A DNA stretch of 64,000 nucleotides from Heliocidaris erythrogramma (taxonomy: Eukaryota > Echinodermata > Echinoidea > Camarodonta > Echinometridae): the NCBI GenBank assembly GCA_025617745.1, contig CM046863.1, forward strand, positions 496,001-560,000, written 5' to 3'. The notes under the pieces are model-generated. The model had not been told where the DNA came from, ran no database searches, and saw nothing but the letters and a program-made list of their open reading frames with translations. The stretch's first letter is position 1. Every line of letters starts with the position of its first letter. Below, one piece after another: positions 40,467 to 52,975 of this stretch. Both the position numbers and the translations under genes were made by a program.

Positions 40467-42952
40467 AAATATGAAATCCTTTTTAAGAACGCAGGCAATT
40501 TATTAAACCTAAAATTTTGGGGATACGCACAAAATTCTACAAACAAACACCGGAACTATAACAGGATCGGGGCAAACGGAATCACCAGCAAGACACACAG
40601 AAATAACTACGTGAGGCTGGTCACTAAAAGAAAATAACTGCCTGAAAATGAACATAAAATATCCCTTGCAATATGCAAAAAGTGACATAAAAACACAAGA
40701 GTACTATAATCTAGAACGAAAATAAGTACAGAAAAGTGCTTTTAAAGGCGTAAAAGCGCACTGAAAAGATACAAATTGACCTGAATTCAGGAGCGCCGTA
40801 ACTCGACAACCTAACTCGATTTACTGCCAGGACTAGCTTGAACGCACAAAAGATTGTGACACAAATGTGGCGGCGGCAGAAAGCTGCTGAATCCAAAGTA
40901 TCCTACGGCATTCTGCCGGGGGATACAATTATGTTTCTTAATGATATTCCTTATATTGTCAGTTTAAAAAATATTATCATTACCATGTATCATTCCAATA
41001 ATTTAAAAAGTCTGACTAGGCCTATTATCAAGGGCGTCGATTGGGGGGGGGGGGGGGGGGCTTTTGCCCCCCTCATAGAAAACATTGGGAGGGCAAACAT
41101 ATCTTTTTGCCCATCCAATAAATCTGGAGGTGTAAATTAAATAAGGAAAAATGATGCAAAACTCGGGAAATGAAACCTTCCAAAAAATAAAACAAAATGT
41201 ATTACATGATCGAACTTAAATTTCGTTGCTCTGCGCGCAAATTATCTATTTTCCCGCACTTCATGTAACCATGGAAGCTGCTAATGCATGTACATGTAGT
41301 CTGGGTGGCTGTCTCGAAATAATCACCCCATTTTCCATATGAAATTTGACCCCTTAAAGTTACTTGGACCATCCATGTCATTCATAAAAAGCTTGTCAGC
41401 TCGAACGAAGCCACCAGGTTTGGTCCCCAGAGCCCCCAAAAAGGGCCAAAAAGTCGGGTCAATTTCAACCCATCAAACATATGTGTCAACTTTGTCAGGA
41501 GAGACGTAAATGACTATACATGTACATTACCAAAACACAAAAACTGACAACATTTTCAATCGGGATGGGTTGTCAGACGGCCCCTAAATATTGGGGCAAA
41601 TTTCTCCCCTTAAGGCCCATGGACCAAATTTTGTCTGAAGGAATAGGTATGGGTGTACATTACAAAAAATAAAAACTGACCAAAATTTCCATGGGGAAGG
41701 GGGTGTAACATGCTCCTGAAAAAAACTAAAATTAATTGCCCCTAAACTATGCTTTGCTGCTCAAAATGCTTTGGATGTAGCGAAAACCATTTTTTGCATT
41801 AAACCTTAATGACTCGAAAGTTTGTTATTCAATTCAGGTAAAATTTTGGGGTATTGTAACTTTCTTGGGGTGCAATTTGGTGTCAAATGATCATTTCAGT
41901 AATAAGTTATTAAATTATCATGATAATTGTATTGTTTTGCAAAGTAGTCAAACGATATTGTCAGGATCATGTAAACACACCCATTGTCCATTTGCACCTG
42001 TTTGACAAGGCATGATATAGGAACTTGCTAAGTATCTGGGCTATGGGGCTGCCATTCATGTGTTTACATAAATGCCTTGTCAAACAGGCACTTGGATCAA
42101 ATGAGTAATAGACCAATCGGTCATTAAAAAAACTGAGACGTGGACCAAATGATTATTAGATCAACTGGACATTTGATGAAATGATCATTAGACCTATTGG
42201 TTGATGATGAAATATTGATTAGACAAAATTGTAATTGGACAAATTGATAATTAGTGGATATTATACCAACTGGGTTTAGCCGAAAAGGGTACTGGACCAA
42301 GTGAATATTGGACAAAACTGATAATTAGACCAAGTGGTATATGGCCTAAAGGGGTTTAGACCAAATGGCTGTTAATTAGACCAAATGGTTTTTAGAAAAA
42401 ATTATTACTGAACTATATTAAACTAAATGGTCATTGGACGAAATGTTAATGGACAAAATGACATAAGACCAAACAATGTTAGACCAGCTGACAATTGGAC
42501 CAAATGGCATTGGACCAAATGGCAATTTACCAGACAGACAAGCTCCACTTTTCATTTGTTGGTGCATGTTACACCTTTCTCTGATAAGAACTTACATTTA
42601 TGAAGTTGTGGAACAGTCATCTTCTAAAAACCTTTGTTCTCAACACTCAGTCTGTCTATTATGACTGATGAAATGATAAAAAACATCGTCAAAACTCGAT
42701 GAATACTTTGTGTAGCTGAAGTAAATTCACGATCATGCATAGATAGAAATGTACTGAAAGTGAAATGACTGAAAGTGAAATGACTGGAAGAGGACAAAAT
42801 AAGCTGGACCAACTACTCCAGACCTGTAGCGTGTGTCAACCAATCAAAATCTGTTGATGCCCTATACAGGCTAGTTTTTCTTTTTGCCCCTCCCTCAAAT
42901 TAATTGATAATCATACCAATACACTACATAATCACCCATTCTGAATACGTAC
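40467..42952. other. Intron sequence with repeats
   Basis: No exon seen. G tract at 41042-41060 followed by CTTTTGCCCCCC. 41309-41400 is a copy, inverted, of 59805-59890 (shared words AAAGTTACTTGGACCAT and GTCACCCCATTTT-like). 42080-42530 is a degenerate minisatellite with the theme ATTGGACCAAATGGTCATTA. Confidence 0.6.
42080..42530. repeat. Degenerate minisatellite (GACCAAATGG theme)
   Basis: More than 15 loose copies of a unit of about 18-24 bp built on AGACCAAATGGTCATT, much diverged. Confidence 0.75.
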
Positions 42953-43201
42953 CTGTGTTCACTGTAATTGTAAAGCTGCATGAAGCTGCATTTCCACTGT
43001 CATCACGATATGTGTATAAAACAGAGGTAATTCCAACTGGGAATAGTCCTCCAGAATTGTGGGTTTGAGTTACCAGGAAGAAAACTCCTGAGAGGTCTGT
43101 AACTACAGGATCGATGAATAAAACAGGGAGAATATCTGTTCCTAGTTCTACAGTTCTGACTATGTCTTCTGGGCATTGCACATTAGGAGGAATGGTATCC
43201 A
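42953..43201 (-). CDS. HYR-domain exon (HYR-2)
   Basis: Internal exon, 249 bp (83 codons), minus strand. Acceptor TTCTTAG directly before 43201, donor GTACGT starting at 42952; phase 1 on both sides. It encodes DTIPPNVQCPEDIVRTVELG, DPVVTDLSGV, then FPVGITSVLYTYRDDSGNAA and CSFTITVNT, the complete HYR pattern with both conserved Cys and the Y-x-D-x-x-G-N signature. Same architecture and phase as the exons at 49798 and 35413, so the three can be spliced in any combination without changing frame. Confidence 0.94.
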
Positions 43202-45714
43202 CTAAGAAAATGAAAACAAACAAATTACGTTCAATAAATGATTAAAAGTGTTGAAAGAAATTGTATCAACGAATGAGAACCAAATGTAAACTTGCTTCAG
43301 ACATTAACAACAATAACAATATTAAACCGTTCATGTATAGTGCATATCACATTATGATATAATGTCCCTGTACACTTCCAAAGAGGTCTGGATATTATTA
43401 CCCTAGCTTTAGCTTCAGAAGCTGTAATCAGCGCACAGTGAAGTTCAAAGTATATATCTGCCAGGTACCCATTTAAAAGAAAAATCCACTCTAAAGTTGA
43501 TTTGAAGAAACTAAGAATAACAGATTAGTAAAAGTTTGAGCAAAATCCATGCATGATTGAATATTTTCTTAAGAAAAAATGGAAATTATTAAATGATATT
43601 TTGCATACAGGGCAAATGGGAGAGGAGCTTGAAAATTTGTGTTTGATTGATTACAACTTCAAATATTCAACACTCTCTTATTTCTCATCATATTTTGCTC
43701 AAACTTTCACTGATCTGTTTCTTTTTTATTCTGCTTCTTTTAAAATCAACTTGTAATCAGGATGGACTTTCCCTTTAACACCTGGGTGGATAGAGATATC
43801 TTATTTTTTTGTATGCATTTCATCAAGAGAATATATTGATAAAACACTGGTTTTCAAGCATTTTCAAAAAGCTATATATTTTCTAGAAAAAGTAGAGCGA
43901 GTTATTGCAATCAAACAAGGCAAAACTCTTAGGTAGCTTAGCAAAACATGAAGGCGCATAAGAACGCGGGAAAGACACATATGACAAAATTATTCAAAAT
44001 CATAATTTTATTCTATAGAGGCAGAACCCAAATATTAGGATGTAGAATTAGTATTTAACTTTACGAACATTTTAAGCAAAATGAAATTTTAGATGCACAG
44101 ACAAAACTAGCGATTTCGCTTTTTGCGTCTTTCCCCCTTCTTTACTCGCCATTGCATTTCACTAAGTTAACTTAGTTCACCTACAAAAATGGAAAGCGTT
44201 GATTCAGTTTAATATGTCCCATGTACTTGCTGTATTGTACCTTTCATTTATGTATGATTTATGATTTATTGTCTTTGAAAATATGTATTATTGAAATGAA
44301 GCAATAAAATCAATAATAATCAAAATAATAATGATAAAAGATATTGCTGGCTTTTACATATGGCCCACAAGACTAACAGCCACTGAGACGAACTCCCCAT
44401 AAGACCTACCAGCCTATGAGACCAACAATGAGCCCTTTTAGGGCTTCAGACAACTTCTTTGATGGTTTGCCAGACCAACAGCCCACAAGGCTGGCACTGG
44501 CCTTCTCACAACTTTGGAGGAAACACTTGACAAACAGCACAAGAGACTAACAGCACACAAATCAACACTGTTCTATCTTCCCTGAAGTATTTCTTTGTTT
44601 TTTCTGACTCATGGGCCATCAGTCTAATGATGTAGGTTTTGCTAACCTTTTGAGGATTTCTTCTTTTACATCTTGAAGTTCTTTGTTTCATTGGTTTCAT
44701 AGTAGGATTTAGGTAAATATATATTAACATAAATCTTACTTAGGGTGAAGTTCCGTGAAATTTTCGGGAAATTTGGTGTAAAGGAGAATTTTAGAGTTGA
44801 AGGATGTACAAATTATTGGGAGCAAGTTTCATGACATTTCTCTGAATACTTTTCTCAAAATATTGCTCTGAATATTTACATTTGCTCTGTGTGTGTGTGT
44901 GTGTGTGTGTAATTGGGTTTTTACAGACGTGTATCAATCAGATATGATTATTTACGTCTGGGACCGACCTTTAACGTCACCTTCCGAAAGACGTGACTCA
45001 GTCTCGAACCTGGGTCCGCTGAATCAGTTTATAACTTCCACTGGTAGCTGGATTACAGGCGCACGCCACAACGCTGATTGAAATTAATTTATTTTATGCT
45101 GTTTAAGTTCGCGAAAGTGTCCCCGACAAATTTAATCAAAAAAACAATAAAAAACATGAGGTAAAAAAAAACAAATACATTTAAATACAATAAAATACAT
45201 AAGAAATCAATTTTGATACCAAATTTTTCAAGTATGTTTACTAAGAATACTAGAAAGAGTGTCTAGACCAAAAAATTAGCATATTTTGAGCTTTATTTAA
45301 TGATTTAGAGCAGAATTTTGATTTCATACATAAATTTGCATAACTAATGTGAACATTTTTCGGAGCAGTTTTAGCTACGCAGTTTTGTAGATTATGTTGT
45401 GGACGACATGCGTGCCGATTTTCGGCGTGATCGCGCGGTCGACATATCGGGGGGGGGGGGGGGGATTCCACCCCTCCGTCTGTCGCATAGCCAAAATATC
45501 CTGCCCCTTTTAGGGTTAATATATTCTACTTACCGAATGCATATAAATATATACATGTATATATCAATGATTTTAGAAATATGTACCAATACATTTTTAA
45601 AAATTTCCATTTATTACGAGGATACCAGATAATATGTATATATACAATTAAATATCTTCTGTTTTTTGTTTTGTTGCTGTAAGAAGTTTATATTGTTACT
45701 TCATATCTCTCTTA

Positions 45715-45812
45715 TCAAACTGGGCCTCATGGAAGACAACCACTATTGGTGAAAATGAGCTACCCTGTATAAATATCAGAAATAAATAAATAAATAAATA
45801 AAAATAAATATT
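45715..45812 (+). mobile_element. Retroposon 3' end with (AAAT)n tail
   Basis: GGGCCTCATGGAAGACAACC, ATGAGCTACCCTGTATAAAT, then AATA repeats. It looks like the conserved 3' end of a LINE or SINE; 5'-truncated. Confidence 0.5.
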
Positions 45813-46111
45813 ATAAGAGAATTATTCAAAGAAATGCAATGAAACTTGCTCCCAATAAATTTTAGATGCTTCAACTTTATAATGTAAAAACCTCAGTCCC
45901 ATATGATTTTTGAGTTATTAACAATCAAAAATGTCTACTTTTTTTTAAAACACGGTATATACGTATAACTCTGTGGGACCTAACCTTCGATGTTGGACTT
46001 TGGGTGAAGTGACCTTTTTCTTGATCATATCAATAGCTTGGGGATTTACTAAAAATACCTTATCGCACACAAAAGGTAGTTATGATTCTTTTTGCCATAA
46101 AATGCAAATTT

Positions 46112-46243
46112 AATGCTTGAGCGCTACATATTTGGCTGCTAATATAAGCTATGACCGGGGTAATAATGAATCGCCAGGAGCGTCACAACGTGACGGACAT
46201 GAGCGCTATACAAGAAGCCACCATTATTATTATTATTTAATCA
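46112..46243 (+). mobile_element. SINE 3' part with (ATT)n tail
   Basis: GCTTGAGCGCTACATATTTG, GGGGTAATAATGAATC, GAGCGCTATACAAGAAGCCA and a short ATT repeat. Similar in layout to 48860-49040, so two members of one SINE family. Confidence 0.55.
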
Positions 46244-48859
46244 CATTAATTTTAAACATACATGTATATTAACATTTAGAAATCCACTAATTCATCAATT
46301 TGCGCTGATACAGTATATATACTGTAAATGTAGACCAGCTCCATTAGGGGGTACACATGTATGAGTAGTGTTAAGTCCATTGTCTATGGAAGTACATGTA
46401 GGAAAATTATTATCAACAGCTAATTCATGGACTACTACTAACTAGAACACTTACCCCTATGGCAATTACCCCAAGACATTTACCACTAGGACAGCTACAG
46501 TCAGGACAAACTGTCCCCAAAAATTTCCCCAGACAATTGTCATACCCACTTTTTCCTATGAGAAAGAGTTTTTGGACCACCTAATAGACTATAAATGTCT
46601 GAAAAGGATGAATTTCAAGTGTTACTTCTCTTGGTCTGAGCACCATGGCCTACTTATTATTCTACTGAGACCATTGTGTGTGACAAAAGAATTAAAGGTA
46701 TTAGAACATTAATTTTATGAAACAAGAAAATCTTCTTGCAGCAAGAATGAGCTGCTGTGAGGAGAAAAACAATGTAACACCTTGCAGACAGCATGCCACA
46801 AGGCATGGCCGCTATCATCAAATGTTGCAATTTTACACCAAGAACTGAAAAACTGCCTCCAGACGAGTGAACATGGCTTTACCAGACAATCGGGCATACA
46901 TGTACCTCCTGGACAATTATCCCCAGACCACTATTTTCCAAAACCCCTAACCCTGGAGTATATCCCCGAGGACAGTTAGCCTGTAGGATATTGTGCACTT
47001 TGTTAGTGTTCTGAACTATCTATCCGTTGGGGTGCCCTTTATAGAATGTAATAGTCCTTCAGCAATAATTTGCCAGGGTTAATTACCCTGGTGGTTATTG
47101 TCCGAGGGGTTAGTTATTGCCCAGGCTAATTGTTTTGGGGAGTTATTCACCTGCTTTTTAAAAAAGCGTGTCAAAATTGGACTGAATGGTGTTCAGGAGT
47201 CACTTTCATTCATTGTGAGTGCGTTCAACTGGAATGGAGATCATTCAACCAACCTTGGGTTGACCATACATTTTATTCAAAACTTGGCCAGAGGCAAATT
47301 TGACATGAATCGGGAAAAGTGTTACTGTTCAGCTGTCCATTGTCAGAGTTTATTTCTCAAGGTACCAAATTAAAGGAAACATGATAGGCTACAATGTGAG
47401 TATCTTTGATCAATTCTCTGATTACAACAGTATTTAGGGTTGAATCTGGGTTTCCTTTTCATTGACTCACACTGTATACTAGCAAAAGCAGTAAGTGGAC
47501 ATTCACTGTGATATGATTAATTATCAAGGTATATTAGCCACAATATATTTAACATTTCAACTCAATAAACAAACAATAATGATCTCTGTATGGCATTTTT
47601 GACCAAGTATGTATATATGCGAGTATGTGTTAATCAGCCAAAACTTCTGTGAGCTTCGAAGAAAATACCTATTCATCTTGATGGGGACTAAATAATGATT
47701 GTTTTAGCACTGAATTACGAATGAACCCTAATACCCTGTAGTTATATTTGTAACATGTATGTCGGCCCTATGGCCTATGGACGACCAACAAACTCTTACT
47801 TCACTCTCGGGCAAGATTCTTGCACTTTTTGAGGAGCGATTTTATCTTCCCTTGTTTCTTTTGTTCTTACTCAGATAAAGGCTATGAAAGCATAACATAA
47901 ACTGGTGGCCCCTTATGAAGAATTATTTTTTTTTTTCAAAAATTGTTTAGGGCTATTTTCTTGTAGGGGGATCCCAAGGTCCCCTTACGTGTTTCGAGAG
48001 GACCGACGAATTGACATTTTTGCTTCACTCCCTCCCATCCCCACTGGCCCCCTTCCGAGGGAAATACTGGTTGGAAGTGGAGATCCTCCTATACCCCCTC
48101 CCCAACCCCTGAGGACTGTGAAGTTTAGACTGTAATACAGGAACAAATATAATTATTTAAGGTGAATAACATGTTTCCCATGGTATGATGGCCATTTGCC
48201 ATATTCAGAAAGATACATGTACATTTGTACATGACTTCTTTTTTCTTGCTTGACATCTAGCTGTATATTTCCCATCTATGTATCTGTATATACTACTATT
48301 AATATTAATCAAAGCAAATAAAAAAAAGGAAATAGAGAGAAATGGGGATAGAAAGAAGGTAAAATGTAAAGCAACAGTGAGAGGCTGAGTAGAAGTTATA
48401 GATAAAGAGGAATAAAAATGAAGACAGAAAATGCAGGGGGAGAGGGGAGAGAGGGGAGAGAGAGAGAAAGAGAGAGAAAGGGGGGGGGGTTAGAAAATCT
48501 GACAGACAAACAGAGCGAACATGTTACTTGTGGATATAAAAGCTGAAAAAAAGCATACTCATTCAGAACATCCAAGGACAGCCATGTCAACGAACGGCAT
48601 TCTGAGTTCTGTACAGGCAAAAGACAACCTTGATCCCCCCACCCTCAAATACCACTTTAACAATCAGTGCTTGTGAAGTTTCCATGTGTAGTGGTGAAGT
48701 TTTAACATGATGAGAGGGCCGATTAATTAAAACACTGACGTCCACTCAAATGCAGCAAATGTACACATACGTACACCAAGCTGATCGAGAAGCGTGTAAC
48801 TAGGAATATGCAATGAATCACTAATATCCTTTGGCAAGACATTAATCTACATTTGCCAC

Positions 48860-49040
48860 TCTCCACCCAGGGGTAGTAAATGGGTACTTGGGAGGAATTT
48901 ATTCCTTGAATGCTTTCAGCACCTTAGGACAGCTCGGCTAAAGCCAGGGTTATAATAGTACTTTGTAGTTGCCTTGAGCATCCCCTGGGATGGATACGAG
49001 TGCAATATAAATGTAGCCATTATTATTGTTATTATCAAAT
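48860..49040 (+). mobile_element. SINE 3' part with (ATT)n tail
   Basis: ATGGGTACTTGGGAGGAATT, TTCCTTGAATGCTTTCAGCA, AGCCAGGGTTATAATAGTAC, GCCTTGAGCATCC and an ATTATTATT end. The conserved-tail structure matches the copy at 46112; the tRNA-like head is not clear here. Confidence 0.6.
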
Positions 49041-49797
49041 TTTCTCCCCTCGTATGGGTTATGTTATGAGATGCCCCACCAGCTGAACTGTTCCCCTCTG
49101 CAAATGAAAATTGTAAAAGTGTGTTATGAAATACAGACGGCCTTGTGACCCTTAAGAATTGCCTCAAACCATATGAGAATCATCCCCCCCCCCCCCCCCA
49201 TGGGTACAAAATTAAGGGTACCAAAAGAGCCTGAGGAGATGCCTATTCGAACCAAAGAAAATACCACAAAATCCTTAGCGTGTCATATATATAGCTGCAT
49301 GTAGTACAAGAAGAGAATAAATGGATAGTGCTGCTCCTCCTACCAGTGGTGTACATGTAGGTGGGCCACGGAGGTGGGGAAAGCTAAAGCCAGTTTGAGA
49401 TTCCAATCAAATGGTGGAAAAAGTCATTATGATAAAAATGTTTTAGGATAATTGGAATAATGATATCATCTCCAGTTGGGAGATGTGCTGTCTGTGCAGT
49501 ATCTGCTCCAGCCCTGATCTTATGCACTCGGGAGCTTAATCTTTCACTCAAAACTAAACAATGACAAGGCCTGGCTGAAGAGTATGTAATCCATGCTTGA
49601 TTGATGAAATTCCACTAAACTATAGCAAAGAAATCATTATTATGACTAATATTATTTTTGAAAGTTTGTAACAAATGTAAATAAGTTCACGAATTAGTGA
49701 TGTGAAGTGTGCCGATTGTGATTTATGCATCACTTTGTCTGGAATGTGATTCCCAGGCTTCTTCTTATCGGTGCAGTAACCCAAATTTGCAACTCAC

Positions 49798-50049
49798 CAG
49801 CTACGAGAGTAATTGTGAATTTACACTGCGCTGTGTTACCAGTCCCATCCCTGTAGGTATATGTAACAGTGGTAGGTCCAAGGAAAAACTGGCTGCCAGA
49901 TGCTGGAATCAGACTCACGAGAATGGGTAAAACGTTTGAATTGTCTGTAGCTGTGGCTGCTGGTATGTCAACTGCTCGTGACGGAGTTCCAACTTCTAGA
50001 GTCAGAGTTGTGTCTTGTGGACATGTGACTACTGGCGGTATTGAATCAA
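49798..50049 (-). CDS. HYR-domain exon (HYR-1)
   Basis: Internal exon, 252 bp (84 codons), minus strand. Acceptor TTTTGCAG directly before 50049 with a T-rich tract, donor GTGAGT starting at 49797; phase 1 both sides. It encodes DSIPPVVTCPQDTTLTLEVG, PAATATDNSN, then FFLGPTTVTYTYRDGTGNTA and CKFTITLVA, a full HYR module. It is the first HYR after the CUB exon in gene order; 7.5 kb of intron separate them, and I found no other exon in between. Confidence 0.94.
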
Positions 50050-50436
50050 CTGCAAAAGAATAAAACTAACGGCTGTTGTACGGTGAAAAATATTTAGGGT
50101 GGAAACTAACATTTGATTACTTTTAGATCAATAGGAGGTCGAAGTATATTTCTTTGTAATTATGATTTAAAAAAAATGAATTTAGATGGTATAACCATGT
50201 TTTATTTAGATATGTTAAAAGCCTGGCAAGATATAGACGCATGTAGACACTTCGAAAAATAACAAGGCCAATCCGATAAGTTTTAATAGTAGAAGTATTT
50301 GTTTTCGAAATAAAATGATCTTTGATGCTGATCTTTTCTATAAAGGAATATTTAAAGCATCAGATATAACCGTTGGAGGTAATTTAAAACCAATCTCTTA
50401 TATTTATAACTTAGGTTTTACTTTGCTTCGACGGGA

Positions 50437-50508
50437 GCCCGGATAGCTCAGTTGGTAGAGCACTGGTCATGTAATCCAGGGTCCCGGGTTCGAATCCCGG
50501 TCGGGGCA
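50437..50508 (+). tRNA. tRNA-like gene, copy 1 (anticodon position UGU, Thr-like; unusual loop)
   Basis: 72-nt cloverleaf: acceptor GCCCGGA/TCGGGGC with one mismatch, D arm GCTC-AGTTGGTA-GAGC, T arm CCGGG-TTCGAAT-CCCGG, and clean A and B boxes (TAGCTCAGTTGG, GGTTCGAATCC). The anticodon arm is CTGGT-CATGTAA-TCCAG: by position the anticodon is UGU (Thr), but position 33 is A instead of the near-universal U, and 31-39 do not pair. It could therefore be a tRNA pseudogene or SINE-type head. A TTTTC run follows 3'. Identical to the copy 322 bp downstream. Confidence 0.65.
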
Positions 50509-50758
50509 TTGTAATTTTCTCACATTTCTTTATGATATATTCAATTTACTTCAATCCTATCAATTATGATATTTAATTACAAATTCAAATTGTCCTCTAT
50601 AGAAATTCGTTGGCATGGATTTGCCCGACTTTAGAGGGAAGACCTGTCTCATTGGTAGGCCATTATATAGCGTACGCATGGAATTGGTATGGATGTACCC
50701 CTACGCTCGATGGAAAGAGAGGGGCTATATGTGAGATTGTTACTTTGCTTCGACGGGA

Positions 50759-50830
50759 GCCCGGATAGCTCAGTTGGTAGAGCACTGGTCATGTAATCCA
50801 GGGTCCCGGGTTCGAATCCCGGTCGGGGCA
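50759..50830 (+). tRNA. tRNA-like gene, copy 2
   Basis: Sequence identical to the copy at 50437-50508, with about 20 bp upstream and 70 bp downstream also identical, so a segment of about 160 bp was duplicated with a 322-bp spacing. It shares the A at position 33. The antisense frame gives the familiar spurious peptide RPGFEPGTLDYMTSALPTEL found in many predicted proteins. Confidence 0.65.
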
Positions 50831-52369
50831 TTGTAATTTTCTCACATTTCTTTATGATATATTCAATTTACTTCAATCCTATCAATTATGATATTTAATT
50901 ACATATTATATTATATGATATTACCCAACTGGTAGTTATCAACTGTTGGGCAAGCCAACAGAAGGACCAACTTTGTTTCCACAACAAGACAATTGCCCAA
51001 CTCTCAAAACGCTCATAAATTGGGTAATTCTTGCCAAACAATTTCTTTCAAAGATATTTGCCAAAATAAACTACGATTGGTAGTTTACCAACAGTTGGGT
51101 AAGCCTACAGAAGAAGCAACTTTGTTTCCGAAACAATCCTAACCACCTATCCTCCCCTTAGGCTACCCTATCCTATATTTTAACTTATCCTATCCAGTTG
51201 GTGTGTGTGTGTGTGCTCTTTTTTAGTGGATACATTTCACAATACTGCAGCTTTGTAATAATATGCTGGGGGATGCACATGCACATGCTGAGCACCCCAC
51301 CCCCCCCCCCCTCCCCAGTTTAACAAATGCTCAGCGGCCCTTGAATCAATATTATTCAGCTTATCTTCTCTTTCTCTCTTTCTTAGCTAGGGCACTCAAC
51401 AATGAAGCACAAGCTTGTCACAGTACACCCCCCTCACTTACTCCCCCCCCCCCACACACACAATGCACATGTCACTCTTCATAGCATTACACAAACTCAG
51501 AGAAGCTTACATTTGTACATTTACATTGTACACTTACATCACAACTGGAAAAAAAAAGAGAAAAGAAACAGGAGAGGAGTAGGGAGATGTATCAACTGTT
51601 ACAGACAAATCTTATATTAAATTCGATGGGACTCGAAAAAAAAACCAAAATTTAATAGTTAATTTCAATGTTTATTTTCCAAAAATAATTCAAAGTTCAC
51701 AAAATCTTTGAACAATAAAACTATAATAATGTTTTATTGCAGAAACTGACAAAGCATTGGCAATTAAGTTACAAATTTGCGCACAAAATACATGTATTAC
51801 TACCAGTAGCAATGAATGTAATACATGTAATTACTACATGTAAGTGCATATCGCCAGTGGTCACATTGCTACATAAGCCCCCATAGCCCGGCAAAATGCT
51901 ACAGACAGTAAACTCTCATTACAAATTTAAAGACCTCAGCCTGACCGAATTTTGAAATATACCCTTTATTCATCCACGGGGAGCTATATATTTTCTGAAC
52001 AAATTGAAACCAACTTCATGAGATTCCGTTTCCTGTGGAATGAGTAACAGCGTCCCGGTGGTCTGGGCCCCGTCTCTGAGGAACGCTACTTTGCGGGGGG
52101 TGAAAATTTGATGACGACATATCGTGTAGACGCACTCGGAGCTGTATACATGACATGTCGTCACACGTCTAGCGACCCCCTGCAGTGTTACGCCATAGGG
52201 AGGGGGCGGACCAAAAAAATTATCTTTTTTATTTTTTATGGATAAACGGAGACGAAAATTTATGAATAACCAGGGTAATTATATTCTTTGTTTACTAAGC
52301 TTTACGTCAATATATGGTTGTTTTGGGTCAGGCTGAGGTCTTTAAGAACTCTATTACATGTATATATTA

Positions 52370-52540
52370 CAGTTTTATAATGGGTTTTATAATGGTAATT
52401 TGTTGTGGGTCAGGCACGACTAGCACATGTGCTATTATCTGGCCCCTTTTACCAACCATTTATATGTAAATATCATTATATGTAAAAAAAAATGTATTGT
52501 AATTAAATGTTGTTGGTGGTAAATAAATCAAATCAAATCA
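52370..52540 (+). mobile_element. LINE 3' tail with (AAATC)n end
   Basis: GGTCAGGCACGACTAGCACA, GCTATTATCTGGCCCC and an end of AAATC repeats (AATCAAATCAAATCAAC). The same pentamer ends the CR1/L2-like copy at 59345, so probably a severely 5'-truncated relative. Confidence 0.55.
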
Positions 52541-52729
52541 ACAATATTTTTCCCACCAGACTCAAGATGCTCCTTTCTTTGTGTTCCTTTTTTTCGATGC
52601 TGGTCCAATATGAGTTTCTTTATAAGCAAGCTTAGATAGATATATCTGCAACTGTGCAAATAACTTTAGCATAAAAGTGGACATTGGCACATGCAGCAAA
52701 TGCATCAAAAGCATAATCATCAGAGCATT

Positions 52730-52975
52730 GGTGGATCCGGGGGCACTTCCGGCCCGTGCCCCCCCCCCCCCCTTGGAAGAAAAGTATGCATTTTGACCAT
52801 GGAGGATCCGCCCTTGTGTGGATTGTGCACCCTTTTTTAGAATGAAACCTTTTTTTTTTTGCTTGTCAGAGAATTATGGAGGGATACTGGACCCCCCCCC
52901 CCCCAACTGGGCGAATTTTGGAGGTCTGGCGATTTTTTTTTTTTTTTTTTTTTTTTGGGGGGGGGGGGGTCTGTA
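52730..52975 (+). repeat. Dispersed G-tract repeat, copy 3
   Basis: GTGGATCCGGGGGCA, poly(C), AGAATGAAACC, T run, GCTTGTCAGAGAATTATGGA, poly(C), GGAGGTCTGGCGA, T run, poly(G). It is collinear with 14925-15150 and reads in the same direction. Confidence 0.75.

Larger units (their letters stand above)
43202..49797. other. Large intron: SINE/LINE tails and simple repeats
   Basis: No further exon recognised. Contents: a probable LINE tail at 44200-44340; TG repeat 44886-44911; G tract 45450-45464; a retroposon end with (AAAT)n at 45715-45812; a SINE tail with (ATT)n at 46112-46243; a degenerate minisatellite built on GGACAATTACCCC, 46440-47120; a G-tract-family relative at 47950-48110; GA-rich run 48436-48490; a SINE 3' part at 48860-49040; poly(C) 49187-49199. 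Confidence 0.6.

Noticed and set aside
44940-45075. Possible tRNA-like sequence (ACCTGGGTCCGC region)
   Set aside because: No D arm or anticodon arm can be folded; at best a decayed repeat.
47098-47373. 91-residue plus frame
   Set aside because: No domain, no start context, and it overlaps a decayed minisatellite.
50649-50831. Minus-strand frame with RPGFEPGTLDYMTSALPTEL
   Set aside because: This is the antisense translation of the second tRNA-like gene, a well-known annotation artefact, not a protein.
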